From Burkholderiaceae bacterium (GTDB lineage Bacteria; Pseudomonadota; Gammaproteobacteria; Burkholderiales; Burkholderiaceae_C): a stretch of DNA of 64,000 bases. Shown here piece by piece: positions 26,949 to 35,360 of the stretch. Made by a program: the position numbers and the translations under genes. The notes below the pieces were generated by a model. The model searched no databases. It saw only the letters and a list, made by a program, of their open reading frames with translations, and was not told the origin of the DNA. Each line of letters starts with the position of its first letter. Within the stretch, counting starts at the first letter, position 1. The stretch lies in NCBI GenBank assembly GCA_018780645.1, contig JADMJJ010000011.1, forward strand, positions 62,001 through 126,000. Direction: 5' to 3'.

Positions 26949-28637
26949 ATGCTCAGCTCACAGCCGTCCGACATCGAAATCGCGCAGGCCGCGACACTGC
27001 AGAAACTGATTCCGCTTGCCAGCCGGCGCCTGGGCATCCCTGAGGAGCAGCTGTCGCCCTACGGCCACTACAAGGCCAAGCTGAGCCTGCAGCACATCGC
27101 AAGCCTCAAGGCCAGGCCCAACGGGCACCTGGTGCTGGTGACGGCCATCACGCCGACCCCGCCCGGCGAGGGCAAGACCACCACCACGGTGGGCCTGGGC
27201 GACGGCCTGAACCTGATCGGCAAGAACACCATCATCTGCCTGCGCGAGCCCTCTCTGGGCCCCTGTTTCGGGATGAAGGGCGGGGCGGCCGGCGGTGGCC
27301 ATGCCCAGGTGGTGCCGATGGAGGACATCAATCTGCACTTCACCGGCGACTTCCACGCCATCGCGCTGGCCAACAACCTGCTCGCAGCGCTGATCGACAA
27401 CCACATTCACCACGGCAACGCGCTGGACATCGACCTGCGCCGCATCAGCTGGAAGCGGGTGGTGGACATGAACGACCGCGCGCTGCGCGACATCGTCGTG
27501 GCCCTGGGCGGGCCGGGCAACGGCTATCCGCGCCAGGATGGCTTCGACATCGTCGTCGCCAGCGAGGTGATGGCCATCCTGTGTCTGGCCACCTCGCTGA
27601 CCGATTTGAAGCGGCGGCTGGGCAGCATCGTCATCGGCTACACCAGCGACAAGCAGCCCGTCACCGCCCGCCAGCTGCAGGCCGATGGTGCGATGGCCGC
27701 GCTGCTGAAGGACGCTCTGGCGCCAAATCTGGTGCAGACCCTGGGCGGCAATCTGGCCTTCATCCATGGCGGGCCCTTCGCCAATATTGCCCACGGCTGC
27801 AACTCGGTGATGGCCACGCAGGCGGCGCTGAAGCTGGCGGACTATGTGGTCACCGAGGCCGGCTTCGGCGCCGACCTGGGGGCCGAGAAGTTCCTCGACA
27901 TCAAGTGCCGCAAGGCCGGGCTGCGGCCATCGGCGGCGGTGCTGGTGGCGACGGTGAGGGCGCTGCAATATCACGGCGGCGTCGATCCCAAGCTCGCGTC
28001 GAGCGCCACCCTGGACACGCTGCGCCAGGGTCTGACCAATCTGGACCGGCACGTCGAGAATGTGCGAACCCACTACGGCCTGCCCTGCATCGTCTCGATC
28101 AACCGCTTCAGCAGCGACACGCCCGATGAGATTGCACTGATAGCAGCCCACTGCGCGGCCCTGGGCGTGCAATGCGTGCTGGCCACGCATTGGTCGGAGG
28201 GCGGTGCCGGCGCGCAGGACCTCGCCCATGCCGTGGTGGAGGCCTGCGAAAGCGGCGCGGCACGAACCGGTTTGCTGTACGACGATGAATTGGGCCTGTT
28301 CGACAAGATTCGCACCGTGGCGACCAAGATCTACCGCGCCGCCGAGGTCACGGCCGACCCCAAGGTGATAGCCCAGCTGCGCGAATGGGAGGGACTGGGC
28401 TATGGCCACCTGCCGGTGTGCATTGCCAAGACCCAGTATTCGTTCAGCACCGACCCCAAGCTGCGCGCCGCGCCCAGCGGCCACACGCTGAATGTGCGCG
28501 AGGTCAGGCTGGCGGCGGGGGCCGAGTTCATCGTCGCCGTCTGTGGCGACATCATGACCATGCCGGGCCTGCCCAAGGCGCCATCGGCGCAGCGCATCGA
28601 TGTGGACGGGCAGGGGCGGATCTCGGGTCTGTTCTAG
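26949..28637 (+). CDS. fhs: Formate--tetrahydrofolate ligase
   Basis: A 562-residue enzyme, the normal length. It has the P-loop [18 protein letters not shown], the signature [20 protein letters not shown] and the later [11 protein letters not shown]. It uses ATP to join formate and tetrahydrofolate into 10-formyl-THF for purine and one-carbon metabolism. The 22 bases between the previous stop and this ATG contain AAAAAGGGGTCAGGTCTTG, which can serve as ribosome site. The 141-base stretch after the gene (28638-28778) is GC-rich and shows no clear feature. Confidence 0.96.
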   Translation: MLSSQPSDIEIAQAATLQKLIPLASRRLGIPEEQLSPYGHYKAKLSLQHIASLKARPNGHLVLVTAITPTPPGEGKTTTTVGLGDGLNLIGKNTIICLREPSLGPCFGMKGGAAGGGHAQVVPMEDINLHFTGDFHAIALANNLLAALIDNHIHHGNALDIDLRRISWKRVVDMNDRALRDIVVALGGPGNGYPRQDGFDIVVASEVMAILCLATSLTDLKRRLGSIVIGYTSDKQPVTARQLQADGAMAALLKDALAPNLVQTLGGNLAFIHGGPFANIAHGCNSVMATQAALKLADYVVTEAGFGADLGAEKFLDIKCRKAGLRPSAAVLVATVRALQYHGGVDPKLASSATLDTLRQGLTNLDRHVENVRTHYGLPCIVSINRFSSDTPDEIALIAAHCAALGVQCVLATHWSEGGAGAQDLAHAVVEACESGAARTGLLYDDELGLFDKIRTVATKIYRAAEVTADPKVIAQLREWEGLGYGHLPVCIAKTQYSFSTDPKLRAAPSGHTLNVREVRLAAGAEFIVAVCGDIMTMPGLPKAPSAQRIDVDGQGRISGLF

Positions 28638-28778
28638 CCACCGGCTAGCTGTTGGCTGTTGCTTGACGCCTGTCGCCGGCTGCTGCGGCCTGTGCGGACG
28701 GGCCTGCATCCTGTCGATTTGCTGCGGCCCTGCGCTTGGCATTTGCATACGCTGCGGGCTTCTTGAAGGAAAGCCAGC

Positions 28779-29663
28779 ATGCTCAGCATTCAAAACGTGG
28801 TGAAGACCTATGGCCCCAAGCTCCGGGCGGTGGACGATGTGTCACTGGAACTCAAGCCCGGCGTGCTGGGCCTGATCGGCCACAACGGCGCCGGCAAGAC
28901 CACCCTGATGCAGATGATTGCCACGCTCAACAAGCCCAGCAGCGGCCAGATCCTGCTCGACGGGCAGGACATCGCGAAGAAGCCCGAGCTGATGCGCCGC
29001 CGCCTGGGCTATCTGCCGCAGGACTTCGGCGTCTATCCGCACCTGACGGCGCTGGAATTCCTGCAGTACTTCGCGGCGCTGAAGGGCGTGCGCGACCCGG
29101 CGCGCGTCCGACGCCTTTTGGAGTTGGTGAACCTGCACGAGCATGGCAAGCGCCTGGCGGCCAGCTTCTCGGGTGGCATGCGCCAGCGCCTGGGCATTGC
29201 CCAGGCCCTGCTGAACGACCCGGACGTGCTGATCGTCGATGAACCCACCGCCGGGCTGGACCCGGAGGAGCGGCTGCGCTTTCGCCATCTGCTGAGCGAG
29301 ATCGGCTTCTCGAAGCTGGTGATTGTCTCCACCCATATCGTGTCCGACATCGAGAACATGGCCCAGCATCTGGCCATCATGCGCCAGGGCAGGCTGGTGG
29401 CCTTCGAGACGCCGGAGGCGATCCTGCAGCAGGCCCAGGGTCAGGTCTGGACGGCCGAACTGGAGCTTGGGGCCTACGAGGCGCTGCGCGGCCAGGTCCA
29501 GGTGCTGCATGCGCAGCGGCAAGGGCGCCTGATCAGCGTGCGCATGTCCCATGAGCACCGTCCCTGCGCCGGCGCCCATGTCGCCGAGCCCAGCCTTGAA
29601 GAAGTGCTGATGTCGCAACGCTATGCGCTGCAGCAACAGCACCCGCTGGGGCTCGCAGCATGA
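28779..29663 (+). CDS. ABC-2 transporter ATP-binding protein
   Basis: A 294-residue ATPase with Walker A GLIGHNGAGKTTLMQM, Q-loop YLPQDFGVYPHLT, signature SFSGGMRQRLGIAQAL, Walker B VLIVDEPTAGLDP and H-loop VSTHIVSDI. The set is typical of drug, lipid or bacteriocin-type ABC-2 exporters (CcmA family). The C-terminal 80 residues resemble the small domain of these ATPases. The start follows GAAGGAAAG by six bases. The stop overlaps the permease start by four bases. No substrate clue is nearby. Confidence 0.9.
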   Translation: MLSIQNVVKTYGPKLRAVDDVSLELKPGVLGLIGHNGAGKTTLMQMIATLNKPSSGQILLDGQDIAKKPELMRRRLGYLPQDFGVYPHLTALEFLQYFAALKGVRDPARVRRLLELVNLHEHGKRLAASFSGGMRQRLGIAQALLNDPDVLIVDEPTAGLDPEERLRFRHLLSEIGFSKLVIVSTHIVSDIENMAQHLAIMRQGRLVAFETPEAILQQAQGQVWTAELELGAYEALRGQVQVLHAQRQGRLISVRMSHEHRPCAGAHVAEPSLEEVLMSQRYALQQQHPLGLAA

Positions 29664-31231
29664 ATGCCTTGGCCTTCAAGGCGCTGGTGATCAACGAGCT
29701 GCGCCTGCGTGTGCGGCGCCTGAGCACCCTGGTGGTCTTGCTGGCGGTGGTGCTGCTGTCGTGGCTGATGGTGATCGATCCGGCCGGTGGCACGGCGATG
29801 ATCACGATTGGCGATGCACGGGTCCTGTACGACAGCACGGCGCTGGCGGCCGGCACCGCAACCTTGGGCTCGCTGCTGATGGGACTGGCCGGCTTCTTCC
29901 TGCTGCGCGGGCGCAGCCAGGAGGAGTTGCGGGCGGGCAGCGCCGCGGTGCTTGCGGCCACACCGGTGTCAAACGCGCAGCTTCTGATCGCGCGCTGGGC
30001 CGGCGGCGTGACCTATCTGTGCGGCTTGATGCTGACCTTGCTGCTGACCATGTTCGTTCTGCATGCGGTACGGGGGGAGGCTGCTTTCGAGCCAGGCGTC
30101 TATCTGCAGATGTACACCCTGCAACTGCTGCCCGGCCTGATGTTCGGCGCCGCCATGGCGACCCTGTGCGACGCCTGGGCGCCGCTGATGGGCAAGCGCG
30201 GCGATCTGCTGTACTTCGTGATCTGGATCGCCCAGCTGGCCACCCTGCCTGCCAGCCTGGGCCAGCACCGCATCCCGAGCTGGACGCTGCTGGACACGTC
30301 CGGCCTGGCCCTGCTGCCCAGCCGGCTCGAGCAGATCACCGGTCAGTCGAACATCGAAATCGGCGCCAGCGAGTTCAACGCCGCGCTGCCGGCGATACAG
30401 CTGCCCGCCGAGTTCTGGACCGCGCAGATGGTCGGTATGCGACTGGGCTCGGCCCTGCTGTCATTGCTGCCCCTGCTGCTGGCCCTGCTGCTGTTTCACC
30501 GCTTCTCGCCCGACAAGGTCAGGCCGCGGCCGCCAGGCCGGCGCTTGCTTGCCCCGCTGGCATGGTTGCGTTGGCTGACGCGGCCGCTCGGTTCTGCGCT
30601 CGGGCGCCTTCTGCTGCCGGCTGCCCGCATGCCGGGTCTGAGCGGGCAGGTGCTGGCCGACGCCCTGCTGACGCTGATGGCCCATCCCGTGACAGTACCA
30701 CTGGGGGCCCTGGCCATCGTGCTCGGCAGCGTCATTGATGCCGCGCAGCTGCCGGCCCTGCTCGGTGCCGTTGTCCTGGTCTGGGGTGTGCTGATCAGCG
30801 ACCTGAGCGAGCGTGACCATCAGTCGGGCATGGCCGCCATCGGTGCGGCCGTGCCGGGAGGCTCCGGGTGGCGCTATCTGCGCCAGTGGCTGGCGGGGCT
30901 GCTGCTGGGCCTGCTGTTCGCCGCCCCGGTGCTGCTTCGCTGGCTGGTGATGGCGCCGCAGGCCGCGATGGCCTTGCTGGCCGGCCTCGTCGCCCTCAGC
31001 GCCCTGGCCAATGCGCTGGGCACCATCACCCGGACGGGTCGCTGCTTCCTGGCCCTGTTCCTGTTCGGCGCCTATGTGTCCAGCCAGGTGAGGACCGTGG
31101 CATGGCTCGATGTGGTGGGCATCAACGGAGCAGCCAATCTCGCGTCGATAGCCGCCTGTCTGCTGGTTGGCTTGGCTGCCGCTGCGGCGGGCCATGTCTG
31201 GCAGCGGCGCAGCGGCGGGCAAACGGCCTAA
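29660..31231 (+). CDS. ABC-2 type permease, 12-helix
   Basis: A 523-residue hydrophobic protein with about a dozen helices, encoded with a 4-base overlap after its ATPase. It begins with a cytoplasmic stretch and a helix (LVVLLAVVLLSWLMVI), and a central charged loop near 290-325 (RPRPPGRR) separates two halves. There is no recognised signature beyond the ABC-2 permease pattern. It may act as a single fused permease because it has twice the helices of a half-transporter. Its cargo is unknown. Confidence 0.78.
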   Translation: MNALAFKALVINELRLRVRRLSTLVVLLAVVLLSWLMVIDPAGGTAMITIGDARVLYDSTALAAGTATLGSLLMGLAGFFLLRGRSQEELRAGSAAVLAATPVSNAQLLIARWAGGVTYLCGLMLTLLLTMFVLHAVRGEAAFEPGVYLQMYTLQLLPGLMFGAAMATLCDAWAPLMGKRGDLLYFVIWIAQLATLPASLGQHRIPSWTLLDTSGLALLPSRLEQITGQSNIEIGASEFNAALPAIQLPAEFWTAQMVGMRLGSALLSLLPLLLALLLFHRFSPDKVRPRPPGRRLLAPLAWLRWLTRPLGSALGRLLLPAARMPGLSGQVLADALLTLMAHPVTVPLGALAIVLGSVIDAAQLPALLGAVVLVWGVLISDLSERDHQSGMAAIGAAVPGGSGWRYLRQWLAGLLLGLLFAAPVLLRWLVMAPQAAMALLAGLVALSALANALGTITRTGRCFLALFLFGAYVSSQVRTVAWLDVVGINGAANLASIAACLLVGLAAAAAGHVWQRRSGGQTA

Positions 31232-31266
31232 GATGGTCAGCTGTCGTCATCCATCAGTCGCACACG

Positions 31267-31752
31267 ATGAGTGAAATCGCCCGCAGGCTGCAGGCCCTGG
31301 GTCTGCAGCTACCGCCACCGATCAAGCCGCCGCCCGGCGTGGTTCTGCCCTTCAGCTTCGTGCGCATCATCGGTTTGCGGGCCCATGTGTCCGGCCACAG
31401 CGCGCAGAGTGACGACGGCACGGTGGCCGGGCCGCTGGGCAAGCTGGGCCGGGACCTGACCGTGGAGCAGGGCTACCACGCGGCCCGGCTGACTGCGCTG
31501 TCCATCCTGGGCAGCCTGCAACGTGCGCTCGGTGATCTGGACCGGGTGCAGGCCTGGGGCCGTGTCTTTGGCATGGTCAATTCGGCTCCCGGCTTTCACA
31601 GCCAGCCCGCCGTGATCAATGGCTTCTCCGATCTGATCCTGGCCCTCTACGGCCCCGAGCGCGGTGCCCATGCGCGCAGCGCCGTAGGAATGGCCGAGCT
31701 GCCGTTCAATATCGCGGTGGAAATCGAGGCCGAGGTCGAGATAGCCGTCTGA
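31267..31752 (+). CDS. RidA (YjgF/YER057c/UK114) family protein
   Basis: A 161-residue protein; classical RidA proteins have about 128, so this is the longer subgroup with an N-terminal extension (SEIARRLQALGLQLPPP). It keeps VSGHSAQSDDG, and the C-terminal GAHARSAVGMAELPFNIAVEIE contains the arginine that in RidA binds the imine/enamine carboxylate. RidA hydrolyses reactive 2-aminoacrylate-type enamines, but long members often have unknown activity. ATG 31267 is used; the longer open frame upstream overlaps the permease gene. Confidence 0.82.
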   Translation: MSEIARRLQALGLQLPPPIKPPPGVVLPFSFVRIIGLRAHVSGHSAQSDDGTVAGPLGKLGRDLTVEQGYHAARLTALSILGSLQRALGDLDRVQAWGRVFGMVNSAPGFHSQPAVINGFSDLILALYGPERGAHARSAVGMAELPFNIAVEIEAEVEIAV

Positions 31753-31829
31753 GCCTGCGGACTTGGATGATCTGTGGATGCCGTGCAGAATGCGCCACTG
31801 TTCGTCCATGGATGAAAGCACCCTCCATC

Positions 31830-32276
31830 ATGCCCACAAGCACCATTCGAATTCACCGCGTCCTGCGTGCCCCGCCAGAGCGGGTGTACCGGGCCTTTCT
31901 CGACGCCGATGCCCTGTGCAAATGGCTGCCTCCGCACGGCTTCAGCGCCAAGGTCCACCATCTGGACGCCACGGTCGGCGGCAGCTACAGGATGTCGTTC
32001 ACCAATTTCAGTAGCGGTCACAGCCACTCGTTCGGCGGGCAGTATGTGGAGCTGGTGCCCAATGAACGCATCCGGCACACCGATCGCTTCGACGACCCGA
32101 ATCTGCCCGGCGAGATGCAGGTGACGATTTCGCTGAAGCAGGTCTTCTGTGGCACCGAGCTGAACGTCGTGCAGGAAGGCATCCCCGAGATCATCCCCGC
32201 TGAAGCCTGCTATCTGGGCTGGCAGGAGTCGCTGCTCTTGCTGGCTCAGTTGGTCGAGGCCGATATTCCGGGCTGA
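31830..32276 (+). CDS. SRPBCC (AHSA1-like) domain protein
   Basis: A 148-residue single-domain protein. It opens TIRIHRVLRAPPERVYRAFL, the normal first strand/helix of the START/Bet v1-like fold. It continues with WLPPHGFSAKVHHLDATVGG, YRMSFTNFSSG, and the C-terminal helix LGWQESLLLLAQLVEADIPG. Members bind small hydrophobic ligands; no catalytic role can be named. ATG 31830 fits the family start best; ATG 31812 is an alternative. It lies 77 bases after ridA and 16 before a GNAT gene. Confidence 0.82.
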   Translation: MPTSTIRIHRVLRAPPERVYRAFLDADALCKWLPPHGFSAKVHHLDATVGGSYRMSFTNFSSGHSHSFGGQYVELVPNERIRHTDRFDDPNLPGEMQVTISLKQVFCGTELNVVQEGIPEIIPAEACYLGWQESLLLLAQLVEADIPG

Positions 32277-32292
32277 GCTTTAAGCCAACGAT

Positions 32293-32763
32293 ATGACCCT
32301 CACCTTTCGCCGGGCCCTGCCGGGTGATGCTCCGGCTTGTGTCGTCATGCGAGGCAAGACCCGCCAGAACGCCATCTCGCCCGAACGTCTGGCTGAGCGG
32401 GGCATCACCCCGGTGTCATGGGCGGCCCAGATCGAGTCCGGCCAGCTGCCGGGCCATGTCTGTTTCGATGACGGCGCGCTCGTGGGCTACTGCTTTGGTG
32501 ATCTCGGTACCGGCGAGGTCGTGGTACTCGCACTGCTGCCTGACTCCGAAGGCCAGGGCCTTGGCAAGATGCTGCTGGACCGAGTGATGCAGGACCTCAG
32601 GGCCTGTGGCCATCGGCGCTTGTTCCTTGGCTGCTCCGCCGACCCCGAGAGCCGCTCCTACGGCTTTTATCGCCACCTCGGTTGGCGCTCGACGGGCCAG
32701 GCCGATGCGCATGGTGACGATGTGCTGGAGCACCTCGTCAATCAGGCAGACGGCGATGCCTGA
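32293..32763 (+). CDS. GNAT family N-acetyltransferase
   Basis: A 156-residue acetyltransferase. It begins LTFRRALPGDAPACVVMRGKT, and the acetyl-CoA-binding VVVLALLPDSEGQGLGKMLLDRVM follows, with the Q/R-x-x-G-x-G/A pattern as EGQGLG. The end YGFYRHLGWRSTGQ is also typical. The substrate is unknown. It ends within the coding frame of the next gene's long form; the preferred start of that gene lies 100 bases later. Confidence 0.86.
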   Translation: MTLTFRRALPGDAPACVVMRGKTRQNAISPERLAERGITPVSWAAQIESGQLPGHVCFDDGALVGYCFGDLGTGEVVVLALLPDSEGQGLGKMLLDRVMQDLRACGHRRLFLGCSADPESRSYGFYRHLGWRSTGQADAHGDDVLEHLVNQADGDA

Positions 32764-32863
32764 CGCACCGCAGCGCCGCCTGGCCGCATGGATGCCCGGG
32801 GCGCCCCTGGTCCTGTGGCTTGTCCTGCAAAGCGGGTCAGTCGTGGCCAAGGAGGTTTCTCCG

Positions 32864-33289
32864 ATGTCTTCAGCACCCATCTCCGAGCAGTCGGTCGTGC
32901 AGTTTCTGCATCATTTCGAGGCGCTGGCCGGGCACAAGGACTTCAGCCGGATCGAAGCCCTGGTCCACGAGCGCGCGTTCTTCCGCTTCAATGACGGGGA
33001 CTTTGTCGGTCGCCCTGCGGTCAAGCTTGCCTTTGAAAAAACCTGGCAGAGTGGCTACAAGGTCGAGAACGAGCGTTACTACCTGAGCGATGTCGTCGTG
33101 CTGTCTGTCGACCAGGCCAGCGCCAGCGTGACCTACAGCTACAACTGGGAAGGTCTGCACGAAGGTCGGCAGTTCCGCATCCAGGGCAGGGGCAGCCGCG
33201 TGCTGGTGCGCGGGCCGGAGGGCGGGCTGCAAATCATCCATGAACACCTGAGCCGACTCCCCAAGGTGGTCGAGCCAGGAAGGCCATGA
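32864..33289 (+). CDS. SnoaL/NTF2-like nuclear transport factor fold protein
   Basis: A 141-residue protein of the DUF4440/SnoaL type: VQFLHHFEALAGHKDFSRIE, ARVFFRFNDG-like strand, YYLSDVVVLSVDQASASVTY and a C-terminal IQGRGSRVLVRGPEGGLQIIHEHLS. SRVxx...IIHEHLS is the conserved last strand pair. Function in general: a ligand-binding or hydrolytic cone fold, unknown here. The start at 32864 is chosen because a perfect AAGGAGG lies eight bases before it. An in-frame ATG at 32756 would add 36 residues with a signal-like hydrophobic stretch (APLVLWLVLQ), so a longer exported form cannot be excluded. The stop overlaps the next start. Confidence 0.75.
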   Translation: MSSAPISEQSVVQFLHHFEALAGHKDFSRIEALVHERAFFRFNDGDFVGRPAVKLAFEKTWQSGYKVENERYYLSDVVVLSVDQASASVTYSYNWEGLHEGRQFRIQGRGSRVLVRGPEGGLQIIHEHLSRLPKVVEPGRP

Positions 33290-33774
33290 GCAATGAGTGG
33301 GACCACAAAATGACAGCAGAGCAACGCCTCGAAGACCTGGGCATCGAGCTGCCGGCCGGCAGCGCCCCGGCGGGCAACTACGCAACGGCGGTGCGCAGCG
33401 GCAATCTGCTGTTCCTGTCCGGCAAGGCGCCGCTTCCGGTCAACGGCGTCATGCCAAAGGGCCGGCTGGGCCAGGAGTACACCGCCGACGAAGGCTATGC
33501 GCTGGCCCGCTCGGCCTGCACAGACCTGATCGCGGCGATGCGCAAGGCGCTCGGCTCGCTGGACCGGGTGGCCCAGGTGGTCGACCTTCAAGGCTCGCTC
33601 AACACCACGCCCGAGTTCGAGGACCATGCCAAGGTGCTCGATGGCGCCTCCGACCTGTTGGCGGCCGTGTTCGGCCCGGCCGGCATGCATGCGCGCTCGG
33701 TCATTGGCGTGGCCTCGCTGCGCAAAGGGGTGCCGTTGACGATCAAGGCCGTGGTCGAGGTCAAGCCGGAGTGA
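33286..33774 (+). CDS. RidA family protein, second copy
   Basis: A 162-residue long-type RidA protein. It has GNYATAVRSGNLLFLSGKAPL, the characteristic SGKAP strand, GLARSACTDLIAAMRKALGSL-like helix and VIGVASLRKGVPLTIKAVVEV, with the arginine of ARSVIGV in the position that binds the carboxylate of imine substrates. It is related in length and layout to the RidA at 31267, so the two may be ancient duplicates. A 4-base overlap links it to the SnoaL-like gene. A start at ATG 33310 is also possible. Confidence 0.85.
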   Translation: MSNEWDHKMTAEQRLEDLGIELPAGSAPAGNYATAVRSGNLLFLSGKAPLPVNGVMPKGRLGQEYTADEGYALARSACTDLIAAMRKALGSLDRVAQVVDLQGSLNTTPEFEDHAKVLDGASDLLAAVFGPAGMHARSVIGVASLRKGVPLTIKAVVEVKPE

Positions 33775-33778
33775 GGTG

Positions 33779-33901
33779 GTGTTCGCCATCGATGTTCTTG
33801 AAGCCATTCACCCCCGCCACTCGATTCGCAAGTACCGGCCTGACGCGGTGGGCCGGGCGCAGTACGATGCTCGCCGATTCGCCACTCAGTCAGGCCGCTA
33901 G
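33779..33901 (+). pseudogene. Remnant of a nitroreductase gene (N-terminus only)
   Basis: A 40-codon frame starting with GTG encodes FAIDVLEAIHPRHSIRKYRP, which is the typical beginning of a nitroreductase (flavin-dependent, compare D-V-L-E-A-I-x-x-R-x-S-I-R-x-Y). The similarity stops after about 24 residues (DAV), and a stop follows at 33899. The remaining 85-90 percent of a normal gene is absent, so this is a broken leftover. It lies directly behind ridA and before a small membrane protein gene. Confidence 0.6.
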
Positions 33902-33913
33902 TTTTTTGCGTTC

Positions 33914-34228
33914 ATGCACGACACCCCCGACTACGACATCACCGAATTGCTGCTTTGTGGCTTTTTCATCGCCGGGGCCATCTCCTGCCTGATCTGGGCC
34001 GGTGCCTCGCTCTACGAAGATGAATTCTTCACCGCCACCGAAGCGGCGGGGCTGTCATTGATGCTGTTGGGCGGCTGTGCGCACCCGAAGAAGTACCTGT
34101 TCGACTGCCTCAGCTTCCCGCTGAGCTTCATTGAGCACAGCGGGCGCGAAACCCCGGTCACGGTGTTTGCGGCCGGTGCCGGGCTGGGCTTGTGGTTGAT
34201 CGGTCTGGCCGGGAATCACTTTGGCTGA
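33914..34228 (+). CDS. Small integral membrane protein, unknown
   Basis: A 104-residue protein with three hydrophobic segments (about 12-34, 45-58 and 83-100) and no recognised domain. A polar loop with HPKKYLFDCLSF separates the second and third. It may span the inner membrane. The start has no strong ribosome site. The next gene, dusA, lies 85 bases downstream. I do not recognise the family. Confidence 0.55.
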   Translation: MHDTPDYDITELLLCGFFIAGAISCLIWAGASLYEDEFFTATEAAGLSLMLLGGCAHPKKYLFDCLSFPLSFIEHSGRETPVTVFAAGAGLGLWLIGLAGNHFG

Positions 34229-34274
34229 GCGGGGCGAATAGGGGCGGCGCACAAGTCCTGCAGGCGTCTGCTGG

Positions 34275-34294
34275 GATAATCCAGTTCTCCAGCA
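34275..34294 (+). promoter_or_regulatory. Possible extended -10 promoter of dusA
   Basis: TGG followed by GATAAT (34275-34280) resembles an extended -10 element, 33 bases before the dusA GTG start. A 7-base inverted repeat, CTGCTGG (34269-34275) and CCAGCAG (34288-34294), overlaps it. The call rests on sequence likeness only. Confidence 0.3.
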
Positions 34295-34313
34295 GCCGTT
34301 CTCCGCCCCGCCC

Positions 34314-35357
34314 GTGACCGATTCCGCCCCAGCATCGCCCCCGCACAACCCTTGGCGCCTGTCCGTCGCGCCGATGATGGATTGGACCGATAGGCATTGC
34401 CGCTATTTCCATCGTCTGCTGACCCACCACACCCGCCTGTACACCGAGATGGTGACCACCGGCGCGCTGATCCATGGTGACAGGCCTCGGCATCTGGACT
34501 TCAATGCCGAGGAGCATCCGGTGGCGCTGCAGCTGGGGGGCAGCGAGGCGGCCGATCTGGCGCAGTGTGCCAAGCTGGCCCAGGACTGGGGCTATGACGA
34601 GGTGAACCTGAATTGCGGCTGCCCGAGTGAGCGTGTGCAGCGCGGTGCCTTCGGCGCCTGCCTGATGAACGAGGCCGGCCTGGTGGCCGATGGCGTGAAG
34701 GCGATGCGGGACATGGTGGACATTCCAGTGACGGTGAAGAACCGCATCGGCATCGACCGTGTCGAGAGCTATGAGTTCGTGCGCGATTTCGTCGGCACCG
34801 TGGCCGAGGCCGGCTGCGAGGTCTTCATCGTCCATGCGCGCAATGCCTGGCTGCAGGGCCTGAGCCCGAAGGAGAACCGCGAGATTCCGCCGCTGCGCTA
34901 CGAGCTGGTCTATCAGCTCAAGCGCGAGTTCCCGGACCTGACCATCGTCATCAATGGCGGCATACAGACCGAGCAAGACATTGCGCTGCATCTGCAGCAT
35001 GTGGACGGTGTGATGGTTGGCCGCCATGCTTATCACGAGCCCTGGGCGATGAGCCGCTGGGATTCTCGCTTCTTCGGCACGGCCGATCCCCTGGCCTCGC
35101 GCGAGGAGGCCGAGGCGCAGTGGCTGACTTATCTGGAACGCCATGTGGCGACGCAGACCGGCGGCCACCCGAACACCTGGCCGCAGGCGATGCGCCACGC
35201 GCTGGGGCTGTGGAACGGCTCGGCCGGTGCCAGGCGTTGGCGCCAGGTGTGGTCCGACCACAAGCTGAAACTGGAGCCGCCGGCCGCGGTGGCCGCCCTG
35301 GCCACGGCGGCCAGACAGGAAACGTGTCGCTTGCTCGCCGAGAGCGCTACGGCCTGA
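34314..35357 (+). CDS. dusA: tRNA-dihydrouridine synthase A
   Basis: A 347-residue FMN enzyme. It has SVAPMMDWTDRHCRYFHRLL at the start, YTEMVTTGALIHGD, LQLGGSEAADLAQCAKL, LNCGCPSERVQRGAFGACLM with the catalytic cysteine, and VKNRIGID. The W-T-D-R-H-C-R-x-F block is the DusA form of the family. It reduces uridines 20/20a in tRNA with NADPH. A GTG start at 34314 fits the family length of about 330-345; ATG 34371 or 34374 is too far inside the flavin site. It is convergent to a hydrolase gene with only three bases between the stops. Confidence 0.94.
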   Translation: MTDSAPASPPHNPWRLSVAPMMDWTDRHCRYFHRLLTHHTRLYTEMVTTGALIHGDRPRHLDFNAEEHPVALQLGGSEAADLAQCAKLAQDWGYDEVNLNCGCPSERVQRGAFGACLMNEAGLVADGVKAMRDMVDIPVTVKNRIGIDRVESYEFVRDFVGTVAEAGCEVFIVHARNAWLQGLSPKENREIPPLRYELVYQLKREFPDLTIVINGGIQTEQDIALHLQHVDGVMVGRHAYHEPWAMSRWDSRFFGTADPLASREEAEAQWLTYLERHVATQTGGHPNTWPQAMRHALGLWNGSAGARRWRQVWSDHKLKLEPPAAVAALATAARQETCRLLAESATA

Positions 35358-35360
35358 TCG

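Noticed and set aside
28638-28778. The gap between fhs and the ABC exporter as a riboswitch or small RNA
   Set aside because: It is GC-rich with many CTGC-like words but I could draw no consistent stem set, promoter or terminator.
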